In this document: piece by piece, positions 51,079-60,793 of the stretch
How positions within the stretch are numbered: the first letter of the stretch is position 1
Layout of the letters: every line of letters starts with the position of its first letter
From: an uncultured Paludibaculum sp.
GTDB taxonomy: Bacteria > Acidobacteriota > Terriglobia > Bryobacterales > Bryobacteraceae
Direction of reading: 5' to 3'
Length of the DNA: 64,000 nt
NCBI RefSeq assembly: GCF_963665245.1
Contig: NZ_OY762269.1
Location: 3,416,501 to 3,480,500 of the forward strand
Made by a program: the position numbers and the translations under genes
Notes under the pieces: model-generated
Told to the model about the DNA's origin: nothing
Seen by the model: the letters and a program-made list of their open reading frames with translations, nothing else
Database searches by the model: none

Positions 51079-51624
51079 ATGAGCACGCGTCAACACCTGA
51101 TCGAGCAACTGCGCGACTATCGCGCCTTCAATTCGCATGAAGAGGCGATGCGCGCGCGCATCCTGGCCTTCGTCGAGGCGCATGACGACTGTTTCGAACG
51201 CTCCCTGAGCATTGGGCACATCACGGCATCGGCCTGGGTGTTGAGCCAGGATTCCGCGCGCACCCTGCTCGTGCATCATGCGCGCCTGGACAAATGGCTG
51301 CAGCCGGGCGGGCACTGCGACGGCAGCCCGGATGTGCTGGCTTCGGCCATGCGGGAAGTGTTGGAAGAGACGGGCGTGGCGGCCGTACTCGCGCACGAGG
51401 GCATCTTCGACGTGGACGCGCACGATATCCCGGCGCGCAAGAATGAAGCTGCCCACGTCCACTACGACGTCCGGTTCCTGTTGAGGGCAGACCAGGGTAT
51501 CCCGCTGGTGGTGAGCGAGGAGTCGCGCGCCGTGGCCTGGGTGCCTCTGGACGAGGTCCGCCTGTTGAATACAGACGAATCGGTGCTGCGGCTGGTGGAG
51601 AAAACGCGGCGCGACGGCGCGTAA
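51079..51624 (+). CDS. NUDIX hydrolase
   Basis: 181 residues. NUDIX box in GGHCDGSPDVLASAMREVLEE followed by TG, with REVLEETG intact and the first Glu of the box replaced (Pro/Asp). N-terminal helices (LIEQLRDYRAFNSHEEAMRA) and HITASAWVLSQ precede it. Typical of NUDIX proteins of unknown nucleotide substrate. The ATG at 51079 begins the conserved part. Confidence 0.9.
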   Translation: MSTRQHLIEQLRDYRAFNSHEEAMRARILAFVEAHDDCFERSLSIGHITASAWVLSQDSARTLLVHHARLDKWLQPGGHCDGSPDVLASAMREVLEETGVAAVLAHEGIFDVDAHDIPARKNEAAHVHYDVRFLLRADQGIPLVVSEESRAVAWVPLDEVRLLNTDESVLRLVEKTRRDGA

Positions 51625-51644
51625 CTCCGGGCCGTCAGTCGCGG

Positions 51645-54600
51645 TTAACGCGCCTCGTTCCACCACCACAGCGCGGGCAAGGGTTTGGCGCGCGGCCAGA
51701 CCTGATCCAGTGTGTCGGCTTCGAAGAGCTCGCCGTCCTTCATCACATACCGGATGGCGGTGGTGTTGTGGATGTCCTCCAGTGGATTCTTCTTCAAGAT
51801 CACCAGGTCGGCGAGTTTGCCCGGTTCGAGGCTGCCCAGATCCTGGGCCAGGCCCAGCGCTTCGGCTCCATTCAGTGTCGCTGCCCGCAGCGCCTCCAGG
51901 TTGGTGAGTTTGCCTGCGTGCAACGACCAGAGCTCCCAGTGATAGCTGAGTCCCTGGAATTCACCGTGTCCGCCGACGCACACCTTGCCCCCGGCGCGCA
52001 GGATGGCCGCCGCGCCCTGCGCCGTGGTGGCATTCACATATTCGTCGTTGCGGAACCAGGTCATGCGCGTCCCCTTCTTGTCGAGGATGTCGTGAGGGAT
52101 GAAGCGCCGGACCTTCGGGTCGTCATGGACGCCCGTTGTCTGGAGGTAGTAATTCTCCGTGCCCGGACCGTCATAGCCCTCGATGATGTAGGTGGGCGTG
52201 TAGAAGATGCCCGACCGCGCCACCAGTTGGATGACGTCGTTGTAAAGAGGGAATACCGGGAACTGGTGCTCATTGCCGCTGAAGCCGTCGATGACATGGG
52301 TCATGTCCAGCACCATGTCGGCGGCACCTTCGGTGGTGGGCATCATCCCCAGACGCGCCGATGCCTCGGTGACGAACTCGCGTTGGCGCCGGTTGCCGAC
52401 CATGTAGGACTTCACCATCCGCGTGGCGTAATAGTCCTTGTACCTGGCAATGACGTCGGAGGCCTCATCGGCGGATTGGAAATCGTTGACGTAGAAGATG
52501 CCGGGCCCTGTGGAGTAGGCGCGCGGACCCGGAATCGCGCCGGTCTCCACCAGTTCCTGGTAAGGGAAGATGTCATTGGTGAAGGTCTGGGGATCGCGCC
52601 CGGTGGTGATGCCGTAGGCGAGGGTGGCGAGAAACCCCCAGTTCTGCAGATCGAGGATGCCGCGCCGCACCTGGAACCAATGGGCGTGGGTATCAATGAA
52701 CCCGGGCACGATGGTATGGCCCGAGACGTCCATCACCTTCGTGCCGGGCGCGGCATGGGCCGAACCCCGCGGACCGATGGAGACGATGCGGTTGTCGTGG
52801 ATCAGCAGGTCTGCGTTGGGTAGCACCTCGTCGCCCCGCATGGTGATGACGCGCGCACCCCGCAGGAGAATGGTGCCCTGGACGCGATGCCGGCGCACTT
52901 CCACGCTCGCCCGGATCTCGACTGGGTGCAACGCCTTCGCCCACTGATGGCTGTTGGGCTTCGCAGTGCTCGCGGAATTCGAGGCCACGTCCGCCAGCGG
53001 CAGGCGGAAGAAGCTCGCCCCCAGCGACCATCCAATGGTCTGGCCGTCGTCGCACCACTGGACCTCGTCGGCGCCCGCCGTGGTCAGCCGCGCGATGGCG
53101 ACAGAAGGTGCATCGACGTCCAGGCTGATGGGTGTCCCTACCATGGCCTGATTCAGGAGGAAGAGCTGATTGCGGTAGATGGCGAGCGCGCGGTGCCCGT
53201 CGGGGCTCATGCACAACGCCACGCCGGGTGAGAACTCAGCACCCCACAGGTTCTTCCCGTGAATGGAGAACGCGGTGCGGCGATCACTGCCGTCCCAGCG
53301 CAGGGAGAGGAGACTGTACTCAGCAGCCAGCGGGCCCTGCGACTTCGTATAGGTGACGTGGATGCGTTCCGGGTCGTGCGTGAAGTGGGGCCGGCTGAAG
53401 CCCGCCGCCGCCGTGATCACGCTGGCCGCGCCGCCGCCGGCAGGGATCCACACGAGGTCCTGCACATTGATGCCGTGGCCCCATTGATCGGCCTGCGTGA
53501 TGGCCTGATGCGCGGACGCGCGCAGGGCCACGATCCGCGTAGAGTCGGGCGACCAGGCGATCTCGGCGTAGTAGGCCGGAACCCGGGTGAGCCTCTGCGG
53601 CTGGCCGCTGCCGTCCGCGCGGATTTTCCAGATAGCGCCTTCCCCGTTCGCCCAGCTGACATAGGCCAGCCATTGCCCGTCGGGCGACCAGGCGGGGTGA
53701 AACTCCGTGCCACCGTCCTGCACCATGCGGCGCGGGGTTCCGTTGTTCACGTCCATGACGTACAAGCGCGTGAGGGCCGAAAAGGCCAGGCGTCTCCCGT
53801 CGGGCGAAAGTGATGCCCCCTGGATCACGCGCGCCCGCACAGGCCCCTCCTCAACACGGGCAGGGAAGTGCAGACGGGGACCAAGCTCCCGCCGAACGGT
53901 CGCCGTGAACGCGATGGGGACGTCCTTGCCCGTTGTCAGATCCAACCGGTGAAACTGGCCGCCCCAGGAGAGAACAATCTCGCGGCCGCCCGGCAAGAAG
54001 GCATAACCGGGCAGAAGGTCGCGGGTGGCGAAGTACGATTCCTGATTGTCGTGCTGGACGGGGGCTTTCAGCCAGCGGTCTTCGCCGGTAGCCAGATCGC
54101 GAATCCGCAGGGCCGTCTCGGAATCGCGGCGTGTGGCGTAGATCAGCTTCCGCCCGTCGGGCGAAACACGGGGCCGGAAGGCGCTGCCTTGCTCGTCCGT
54201 GATGATGTCTTCCTGCCCGGTCACCAGACTGCGCCGCGCCACCTGCCAGAGGGGGAACTTCACGCCGGAGGAGAAGTAGCCGGACTTCGTCGCGTAGTAG
54301 ACGTCGTTAGCGCCCGGCGGCACGGCCGGGCCGAGCGCATTGTGCCACTTGTCAGGCGGCGTCGACTCGTTCGCATTGCTCTTCGTGATCTGCACACCCG
54401 ATCCGCCGTGAACGTCGTATTGCCAGAGCTCGAAGGCGGACCTGTAGAACTCGGGCTTCTTCTGGGAGACGAGGATGAAGTTGCCGTCCGCCGACCACTC
54501 CGGTGACACGAACATCGTATGCGGATCGGTGGTGAGAGCCCGGGCATGCGAGCCATCCGCATCGGCCAGCCACAGGTTGTTCGCGCCGCCGCGGTCGCCG

Positions 54601-54947
54601 ACGAATACGATCTGCCTTCCATCCGGCGAGAAGCGCGGCTGGCTGTCGAACTCCAGGCCGGAGGTGATGGCCTTGGCGGTTCCGCCGCTTACCGGCAACG
54701 TGTAGAGGTGGCCGGCGAGGTCGAACAGGATGGACTTGCCATCCGGCGCGGCGTCGACCGACATCCAGGTGCCTTCGTTGGTCTGGAACTCCACCACGCG
54801 GGTGGGCTTCAAGGGCAGGCCTTGCTCCGGTGGCGGCGCGGCGCCGGGCTGCAGGGCAGAGCAGATTGCGGCCAGTGCCGCGGAGGTGAGGAGTGCTTTG
54901 GTGAGAGTAGTCAAGATTACACACCCAGAATGGAAGGACGAGACCAT
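51645..54947 (-). CDS. Exported TolB-like propeller fused to an amidohydrolase
   Basis: 1100 residues. Signal-like segment (LTKALLTSAALAAICSA). Residues about 60-700 hold PD40/TolB blades (FSPDGRQIVFVGDRGGANNL, SLSPDGRRLAFSALTRLYVM, WSPDGQWLAYVSWANGE). From about 720 an amidohydrolase barrel has VPGFIDTHAHWFQV with the HxH ligands and later GGHGEFQGLSYHWELWSLH and LGSLEPGKLADLVILKKNPL. A periplasmic metallo-amidase or peptide hydrolase is inferred. It lies 48 bp after the receptor gene. The ATG at 54947 is preferred; the annotated frame extends 12 codons upstream. Confidence 0.9.
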   Translation of the reverse strand: MVSSFHSGCVILTTLTKALLTSAALAAICSALQPGAAPPPEQGLPLKPTRVVEFQTNEGTWMSVDAAPDGKSILFDLAGHLYTLPVSGGTAKAITSGLEFDSQPRFSPDGRQIVFVGDRGGANNLWLADADGSHARALTTDPHTMFVSPEWSADGNFILVSQKKPEFYRSAFELWQYDVHGGSGVQITKSNANESTPPDKWHNALGPAVPPGANDVYYATKSGYFSSGVKFPLWQVARRSLVTGQEDIITDEQGSAFRPRVSPDGRKLIYATRRDSETALRIRDLATGEDRWLKAPVQHDNQESYFATRDLLPGYAFLPGGREIVLSWGGQFHRLDLTTGKDVPIAFTATVRRELGPRLHFPARVEEGPVRARVIQGASLSPDGRRLAFSALTRLYVMDVNNGTPRRMVQDGGTEFHPAWSPDGQWLAYVSWANGEGAIWKIRADGSGQPQRLTRVPAYYAEIAWSPDSTRIVALRASAHQAITQADQWGHGINVQDLVWIPAGGGAASVITAAAGFSRPHFTHDPERIHVTYTKSQGPLAAEYSLLSLRWDGSDRRTAFSIHGKNLWGAEFSPGVALCMSPDGHRALAIYRNQLFLLNQAMVGTPISLDVDAPSVAIARLTTAGADEVQWCDDGQTIGWSLGASFFRLPLADVASNSASTAKPNSHQWAKALHPVEIRASVEVRRHRVQGTILLRGARVITMRGDEVLPNADLLIHDNRIVSIGPRGSAHAAPGTKVMDVSGHTIVPGFIDTHAHWFQVRRGILDLQNWGFLATLAYGITTGRDPQTFTNDIFPYQELVETGAIPGPRAYSTGPGIFYVNDFQSADEASDVIARYKDYYATRMVKSYMVGNRRQREFVTEASARLGMMPTTEGAADMVLDMTHVIDGFSGNEHQFPVFPLYNDVIQLVARSGIFYTPTYIIEGYDGPGTENYYLQTTGVHDDPKVRRFIPHDILDKKGTRMTWFRNDEYVNATTAQGAAAILRAGGKVCVGGHGEFQGLSYHWELWSLHAGKLTNLEALRAATLNGAEALGLAQDLGSLEPGKLADLVILKKNPLEDIHNTTAIRYVMKDGELFEADTLDQVWPRAKPLPALWWWNEAR

Positions 54948-54950
54948 ACC

Positions 54951-54978
54951 CGCCGCCAAGGCCGGGGCCGTGGCGGCG
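54951..54978. terminator. GC-rich hairpin between receptor and amidohydrolase genes
   Basis: CGCCGCC and GGCGGCG arms (54951-54957 and 54972-54978) enclose a GGCC-rich loop that can pair further. With no T run it may stabilise or attenuate the receptor mRNA rather than terminate it. Confidence 0.3.
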
Positions 54979-54995
54979 GGCACCGTGAGCCGTTG

Positions 54996-57900
54996 CTAGA
55001 AGATGAACTTCATCGCAAGCTGAATCTGGCGCGACGTGCCGAACCCGAGAGTGGCGCCAAATGTGTTGAAGACCTTCCCGAAGCTGGCCGTTCCGAACGT
55101 GGTGTTCGGCTGCCCGAAGTTGGGATGATTCAGGATGTTGAAGATCTCGGCGCGGAATTCCATCCGCTTCCCTTCGCCCATGGGGGTTTGCTTGAGGACG
55201 GAGAAGTCCACCTGCGCGAAGCCGGGCCCGTAGATGGTGTTCCGCGCCAGGTTGCCGAACGTGCCGCTGGCCGGCATGGAAAAAGCAGCCGGGTTCAGCC
55301 AGTTGTCGATGCTCTTGTCCGCGGCGTAGGGGCTGACTCCGGCCACCGCGTTCGGGCGCTGATTGGTGAAGTTGAAGTTGCCGTAGGTGTTCGTACCCAG
55401 ATACACCGTGTTGGCGATGCCGCTGTGGAAGATCGCCAGGCTGGCCACCTGCCAACCACTGACGAGAACACTCCCCGCGCCGTGCAGGTTCGAGAGGAAG
55501 TGCTGTCCCTGCCCGACCGGCAGTTCATAGTGCAGGTTGTAGGTGACGTTGTGACGCATGTCTCCTGAACTGTTGCCCCGTTCCGACCGGTAGTCGTTGT
55601 TGTTCTGCGGTTGTCCGGAATACAGGCCCTGATCCTGCACATCGTCGATCGCGTGAGCCCAGGTGTAGTTGAATGAGCCCTGGACCCCGCGGCGGTACCG
55701 CTGCGTCACCGAGACCTGCAGGCTGTGGTAGGCGTTCTGGCCCGAAGCGGTTTCGACATTCACATCCGCGAAGCCCGAGATGGGCCTCCGGCCCAGCGTG
55801 GGATCGTAGAAGTTCAGATTCATGTTCCGCCGCAGATTGAGGCCATGGTTTCCGATGTAGGCCACCTGCACCGCGGTGGATTGTCCGAACTGCCGCTCCA
55901 TCGTGAGATTCCACTGCTGCGCATAGATGTCCGGCTTGCCCCAGGCAAAACCGGCTACCGTGGGTAGCGGCGCCGTGCCCTGCTGCAGGAACGGCGTCAA
56001 CGGATAGGACAGCGCTGGGATCTGCTGGCGCACGAAGGAGGTGTTGCCCACGATGTTGTTCACCGGGACTGAGTAGGCGCCGAAGCCCACCGGATAGCTC
56101 TGGTAGAAGATCCCGTAACCGGAGCGGATCACGAAACCCTTCGCCGGTTGCCAGGCCAGAGCCACGCGCGGGGCGAAATCGAAGCGGTTCGATTCGAAGT
56201 ACGAACTGCCCGGCGCGCCGAGCGTGTTGCTCCGCGTGTCGAACGACTGCGTCTTTTCGCCCGGATCGTACGGTGGAGTCTCGTAGTCGTAGCGGATGCC
56301 GTAGTCGAGCGTGAGGCCCTTGCGCAGTTGCCAGGTGTCCTGCAGAAACGCGTTCGCCTGGTAGGCCCAGGTGGCGTGCCCGGGATCGCCCACGCTCACC
56401 GATGCGCTGGCGGCGCTGTTGTTGATGAAGTCCTGGATCGAGGTGAACGTGATGGACGATGTCGGAATCGACTTCCGGTCCACCTGAATGCGGTAGACGG
56501 CGGCGCCCCATTTGATGCTGTGCGCTCCGGTGGTCAGGCTCATTGTATCGCTCACCTGATAGCTGGAGCTGTTTGTGCGTGTCCGGCCGCGCGTGCCGGG
56601 AACGATGGTCAAGCCCGTCACGGAAAGCAGCGGATAGGGGTTGTCGGAAATGAGTTGGCTGCCCCAACGCTGCATGCCCGCCAGGAACTCGTTCAGAAAC
56701 GTCGGAGTGATGATGTGCTCATCGTGTACGGCGACATTCGAAGTGCGGATGGGCACGTTCTGGAAGTCCTGCAGGCCCAGGGCGCTGGTGGTGACTCCGA
56801 ACAACGGCCCGAAAACGTGCGAGTCATTCACATTCACACGCACATAGGCGAAGTTGCTGTCGTTGAAGCGGTGATCCAGACGCACGCTGGCCGTGTCTTC
56901 GCGCACCTGCGAAACCGCTGTGGTGGTGTAGTTGTCCACATACTGGTTGCTGGTGGAACTCGTCCCCAACGGGTATTCCGCAATCAGCGGGGCCAGCGCG
57001 GGCGAGGTGGAGACTACCGATTGGCGCAGGAAAGCGCTGGGCGTCGTGCCTGAGCCGGTGATGCCGATCCGCTGCCGCGAGCCCTCATAGTTCGCGAAGA
57101 AGAACGACTTGTTGGCCCGGATGGGTCCGCTGATGTTGCCGCCGAAATCGTTGAAGCGGTACTTCGCCTGCGGGCTCGGTTGCTTGTTGAAAAAGTTGCG
57201 TGCGTCCAGGAAGTCGTTGCGGAAGAACTCGTAGAAATCGCCATGGAACGCGTTGGAGCCGCTCTTGGTGGCGATGTTGACGAACGAGCCGGCCGCACGG
57301 CCATACTCGGCGCGGTAGTTGCTGGTCTGCACCCGGAACTCGGCGATGGTGTCCAGGCTGCCCGTCAGCAGCCGGGCGCCGCGCTCGAAGCCGTTGGCCA
57401 TGTACGGTTGGTCGACACGAGTCGCGTCGACGCCGTCAATGGCGAACTGGTTGTGAACCGTGTGCTGCCCGTTGAACGAAATGTCGGAGATGTAGTTGCT
57501 ACGCGCCACCGCGCCCGGCGACAGCAGGCTGAACCGCGCATAGTCGCGGCCGTTGATTGGCAGGCCGACCACGTCGCTGTTGCTGAACGTGGCACCGGCT
57601 CCGTTGCTCGCATCGGACAGCGGGGTTTCGTCGGTCACCTGAATCACCTGTGTGGTGGCCCCCGGCGACAGCGTGAATTCGAGCCTCACCGTTTCGCCGA
57701 CGTTCACTTTTACGTTGGGGCGTTCGGACGTCTGGAAGTTCGTCTGTGACGCGCTGACATCGTACGCGCCAATGGCGATATTGGCGATTGTGAATCGCCC
57801 TTCGTTGCCGGTGTTCACCTGACGTTTGTTGCCGTTGGCGGTGTTGGTAGCAGTCACCGTGGCGCCCGCGATGACCGCGCCGGAACTGTCCAGAACCTGG

Positions 57901-57998
57901 CCCACCAGGTTGCCGGCGGTTTGGGCGGTCGCGGTGCCCAGGCCCGCTCCGGCTAGCAGCAACACTGCCAGCAGTCTTCTGCGATTTGACTCTCTCAT
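54996..57998 (-). CDS. TonB-dependent receptor, Oar-like
   Basis: 1000 residues. Signal peptide (LLAVLLLAGAGLGTATA). A carboxypeptidase-regulatory-like domain at about 27-110 (NLVGQVLDSSGAVIAGATVT, FTIANIAIGAYDV) precedes a plug (DVVGLPINGRDYARF, FNGQHTVHNQFAIDGVDATR, AEFRVQTSNYRAEYGRAAGS) and a long beta barrel ending in MKFIF, the usual outer-membrane C-terminal Phe. ATG with ribosome site aaggagg. The ligand is probably a polymer, peptide or metal complex; the linked sigma/anti-sigma and amidohydrolase genes suggest substrate-triggered control, but no N-terminal STN signalling domain is present. Confidence 0.95.
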   Translation of the reverse strand: MRESNRRRLLAVLLLAGAGLGTATAQTAGNLVGQVLDSSGAVIAGATVTATNTANGNKRQVNTGNEGRFTIANIAIGAYDVSASQTNFQTSERPNVKVNVGETVRLEFTLSPGATTQVIQVTDETPLSDASNGAGATFSNSDVVGLPINGRDYARFSLLSPGAVARSNYISDISFNGQHTVHNQFAIDGVDATRVDQPYMANGFERGARLLTGSLDTIAEFRVQTSNYRAEYGRAAGSFVNIATKSGSNAFHGDFYEFFRNDFLDARNFFNKQPSPQAKYRFNDFGGNISGPIRANKSFFFANYEGSRQRIGITGSGTTPSAFLRQSVVSTSPALAPLIAEYPLGTSSTSNQYVDNYTTTAVSQVREDTASVRLDHRFNDSNFAYVRVNVNDSHVFGPLFGVTTSALGLQDFQNVPIRTSNVAVHDEHIITPTFLNEFLAGMQRWGSQLISDNPYPLLSVTGLTIVPGTRGRTRTNSSSYQVSDTMSLTTGAHSIKWGAAVYRIQVDRKSIPTSSITFTSIQDFINNSAASASVSVGDPGHATWAYQANAFLQDTWQLRKGLTLDYGIRYDYETPPYDPGEKTQSFDTRSNTLGAPGSSYFESNRFDFAPRVALAWQPAKGFVIRSGYGIFYQSYPVGFGAYSVPVNNIVGNTSFVRQQIPALSYPLTPFLQQGTAPLPTVAGFAWGKPDIYAQQWNLTMERQFGQSTAVQVAYIGNHGLNLRRNMNLNFYDPTLGRRPISGFADVNVETASGQNAYHSLQVSVTQRYRRGVQGSFNYTWAHAIDDVQDQGLYSGQPQNNNDYRSERGNSSGDMRHNVTYNLHYELPVGQGQHFLSNLHGAGSVLVSGWQVASLAIFHSGIANTVYLGTNTYGNFNFTNQRPNAVAGVSPYAADKSIDNWLNPAAFSMPASGTFGNLARNTIYGPGFAQVDFSVLKQTPMGEGKRMEFRAEIFNILNHPNFGQPNTTFGTASFGKVFNTFGATLGFGTSRQIQLAMKFIF

Positions 57999-58209
57999 GA
58001 GAAGCCTCCTTGGATTTGAACTTGTTGTCTGTTCAGGCCGCGCAGCCTGGTGCGGCGAGCCAGACGGGTCTCGTGGCGGCAGGGCCTGAAGTACTGGCTG
58101 ACGGGGCGTGCGGCGTGTCTGGGCCGCAGGCCTGGCGGCATATCTGAAAGCCCGTAACGGGACCACGCGGCGCGTCGGCGGAGACGCGCGGTTCAGAGCC
58201 GGTGCCCTG

Positions 58210-59982
58210 CTATTGGCAGGTGTCGCACCGGCCCGCCGGGTGGCCATCCTGGTCCCGGCCGGCGCAAAGCTCGCTCAGAGCCCGCAACAGGCGGGCCCGC
58301 GTGGCGGCTGCCTCGCTCAACAGGGCGGGGCCGGAGAGCACCACCGGCTCGGTGGTCTCTTCCACGACAAACAGACGTCGAAATGTTGTATGAAGCCCTT
58401 CGAGATCGCTCACCATGGAAGCGGCGAGAGCCTGCCAGGGACGGCACGGTCCACCGGATGACGTTTCCCCCGCCTCGGGCGTTGCCTTGCGGCGCAGCAT
58501 CTCATCCAACGGGTTGGATACACCCGCCAGATAGGCCGCGCCGGAGCTCCTCAGGTCCTCGGCGTACCACGCGGCGAGCGCGTCCACCCGGCCACGGACA
58601 TCCGGCGGCAGCGACGTCCACTGCGGTCCGCTGTAGCGTTCCGCCAGCCGCCGCAACGCTTTTGCCGTTGGCAGCACGGCGAAGTACGACTCACGCACGG
58701 CGTTGAGCTGGCGGTTCGCCGCGTCCATGCCATGAGCGTAGTCCCACAGTTCCTTGGCTAGCGGCGGGGTGGTGGAGTAGATCCGGGCCGGAGCAGGTGA
58801 AGCCGTCAACGGCACAGCCTCCAACATAGCCGCCGAAGCGTCGGCAATCTCGGTGTGCGCCAGCGGAATCGATTGGATCGCGCGGATCAACTCAAGCCGC
58901 CGCCCCGATGATTCGGCGATGGCCCGCACGCTGAGCCCGCCGTCGGCGCGCCGGATCTCCGGAATTTCATTGCGGTCCGCGCCGATACGGTGCAGCGCCT
59001 CGCGCACCGCAATCTCCGCTCGTTCCACCGCGAACTCCTGCGGCTCCTGTGGAGGACGAGCATGGGCGGCCGGCAGCGCCGCAGTGACGGCGGCCTCTGC
59101 GGCCTCCTCGCCGGCCCGCACTTCATACGAGATCTGCCGTACAGCGAGCCCCGATGCGTCGGAGAACTCGACGTGTTTCGCGATGGGCCGCCAATCCGCG
59201 CGCCGCACAATCAGCGACGCCGCCACAATCGTGTCGCGACCGGCCTCGGTGCGTAGCGTAATAGCATCCGGTGACTCCTCAATTGTGTCCTTCCGGCTTC
59301 CCAACCCATCGTGCCAGCGTTCAAACGCCTCGACGCCCATCGGATCGTCCCACGAAATCGGCCCGTCCTCCATCCGCGGCAACGCGAGTGTGTCACCTGG
59401 CAAGGACGCAAGTTGAGCCGTGGGCCGCCGGCCCGGCTGAATGGTGATCTCACGCTGCTGAACCCGCTGGCCGTACCGGATCTCCACCCGCTCGTGGATC
59501 ACGCGCCGGTCGGCGCTGGAACCGGTCGACCGCGCCAGGCGCGCGCGCTGCAGGAACACGGCGGCCGTGATTCTTGGCGGTTCAGCCAGCGGCAGCAGCA
59601 CCAGCAACAGGATGGTGCTCGCAGCCACGAAGACAGAGGCGTAGCGGGCACGATTCAACGCAAACGCCGTGATCATCTCCGCGGCCGCTCTGCGCAAGGT
59701 AGTAAACGGCCCGCTGTCGCGCCGTCCTGGCTGCTGCCGCGCCAACGCCGTCGCCAACCGCTGGCGGCCGCCTTCCGGCGGCGGATCCTGCGCGGCCAAT
59801 TCCTTGTTGCGCCACGCGATGAGCTGAGTGATCGCCTGTTCCATCTGCCGCAGCCGCGCGCGGCACGACCAGCAGGCTTCGATGTGCGTGGTCGCCTCCT
59901 GCTGGCGGGCGGGAGGCACCTCGCCATCCAGCATTCGCAGCAGGAGTTCGTCGTCGAGGTGGGTGGGCACGCCGCTATTCAT
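58210..59982 (-). CDS. Zinc-finger anti-sigma factor with large extracytoplasmic domain
   Basis: 590 residues. Zinc-binding HIEACWSC (His33, Cys37, Cys40) of the ZAS/zf-HC2 fold, one TM at about 113-133 (YASVFVAASTILLLVLLPLA) and about 450 residues beyond it with no family I recognise (helical, Glu/Arg-rich). Its start overlaps the sigma factor stop by 8 bp. It should hold the ECF sigma inactive until a signal. The long outer part is unusual; typical anti-sigmas are much shorter. Confidence 0.85.
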   Translation of the reverse strand: MNSGVPTHLDDELLLRMLDGEVPPARQQEATTHIEACWSCRARLRQMEQAITQLIAWRNKELAAQDPPPEGGRQRLATALARQQPGRRDSGPFTTLRRAAAEMITAFALNRARYASVFVAASTILLLVLLPLAEPPRITAAVFLQRARLARSTGSSADRRVIHERVEIRYGQRVQQREITIQPGRRPTAQLASLPGDTLALPRMEDGPISWDDPMGVEAFERWHDGLGSRKDTIEESPDAITLRTEAGRDTIVAASLIVRRADWRPIAKHVEFSDASGLAVRQISYEVRAGEEAAEAAVTAALPAAHARPPQEPQEFAVERAEIAVREALHRIGADRNEIPEIRRADGGLSVRAIAESSGRRLELIRAIQSIPLAHTEIADASAAMLEAVPLTASPAPARIYSTTPPLAKELWDYAHGMDAANRQLNAVRESYFAVLPTAKALRRLAERYSGPQWTSLPPDVRGRVDALAAWYAEDLRSSGAAYLAGVSNPLDEMLRRKATPEAGETSSGGPCRPWQALAASMVSDLEGLHTTFRRLFVVEETTEPVVLSGPALLSEAAATRARLLRALSELCAGRDQDGHPAGRCDTCQ

Positions 59983-60562
59983 TCAGCACCTCGATCAACC
60001 GCCCCGTGGCCCGCTGCAATTGGTTGGCTACGGTCGAAATGGGCAACCCCAGCACTTGGGAGATTTCGCGGTAACGCAAGCCCTCCGCGCGCAGGTGCAG
60101 ACAGCGCTGCTGTTGTTCCGGCAAAGCAAGCACGGCGGCCCGCACCCGGCGCAACGACTCTTCCTTCAGCATCTTCTCTTCGACTTCCAAGGGGCCCAGC
60201 GCTGCCCTCGCGTCCGCCAGCACCCGCAGGTCCTCGGCGCTCATCCGCACTTCCGCGTCGCGCCGCTTCAGCGACACCGCCAGATTGTGGGCAACACGAA
60301 AGAGCCAGGCGCGCACCGTCTCGGCGCGGATCTTCTCCTTGTTCGAATGCAGGCGCAGGAATGACTCCTGAACCACGTCTTCTGCCTCCTGCGAATTCAA
60401 ACGAAGACACAACAGGTACCGGTGCAGCGGGTCGCGGATCTGGTCGTAGAGCTGCAGGATCGCCAGAGGAGATCCAGGCTCCGACGCCTGGTTCGTCGAC
60501 TCCTCGCCGCCCGCGAAGGCAGACTCGGCGGAATTGAAACCAGCATCGGCGAACCATGTCAT
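59975..60562 (-). CDS. ECF-type RNA polymerase sigma factor
   Basis: 195 residues from the ATG at 60562. Region 2: QLYDQIRDPLHRYLLCLRLN, SQEAEDVVQESFLRLHSNKE, ETVRAWLFRVAHNLAVSLKR. Region 4: ALPEQQQRCLHLRAEGLRYR, EISQVLGLPISTVANQLQRA. Group-IV sigma, co-translated with its anti-sigma. An upstream ATG at 60649 would add 29 non-conserved residues. Targets probably include the receptor/amidohydrolase genes downstream (inference). Confidence 0.93.
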   Translation of the reverse strand: MTWFADAGFNSAESAFAGGEESTNQASEPGSPLAILQLYDQIRDPLHRYLLCLRLNSQEAEDVVQESFLRLHSNKEKIRAETVRAWLFRVAHNLAVSLKRRDAEVRMSAEDLRVLADARAALGPLEVEEKMLKEESLRRVRAAVLALPEQQQRCLHLRAEGLRYREISQVLGLPISTVANQLQRATGRLIEVLNE

Positions 60563-60793
60563 TCGTGGCGCCCCGCTTCCAGCATTCTGCTCATCCCCAG
60601 CACTTCTTCCAATACGCGCGAGCACGGCCTTTTTACAACCGTGTGTCAATAGATTCGCTGGATGCGGGCAAAGTTGCGCGGGCGGCGATGATTTCGCCCG
60701 TCATTCGCTGAAGGCGGAGGGACGCCCGCGCGAAATGTAGTGGAGCCAGCTAAATGTTGGAACCGGAAAGGATACTTCGCGGCGCGCCGCCGC

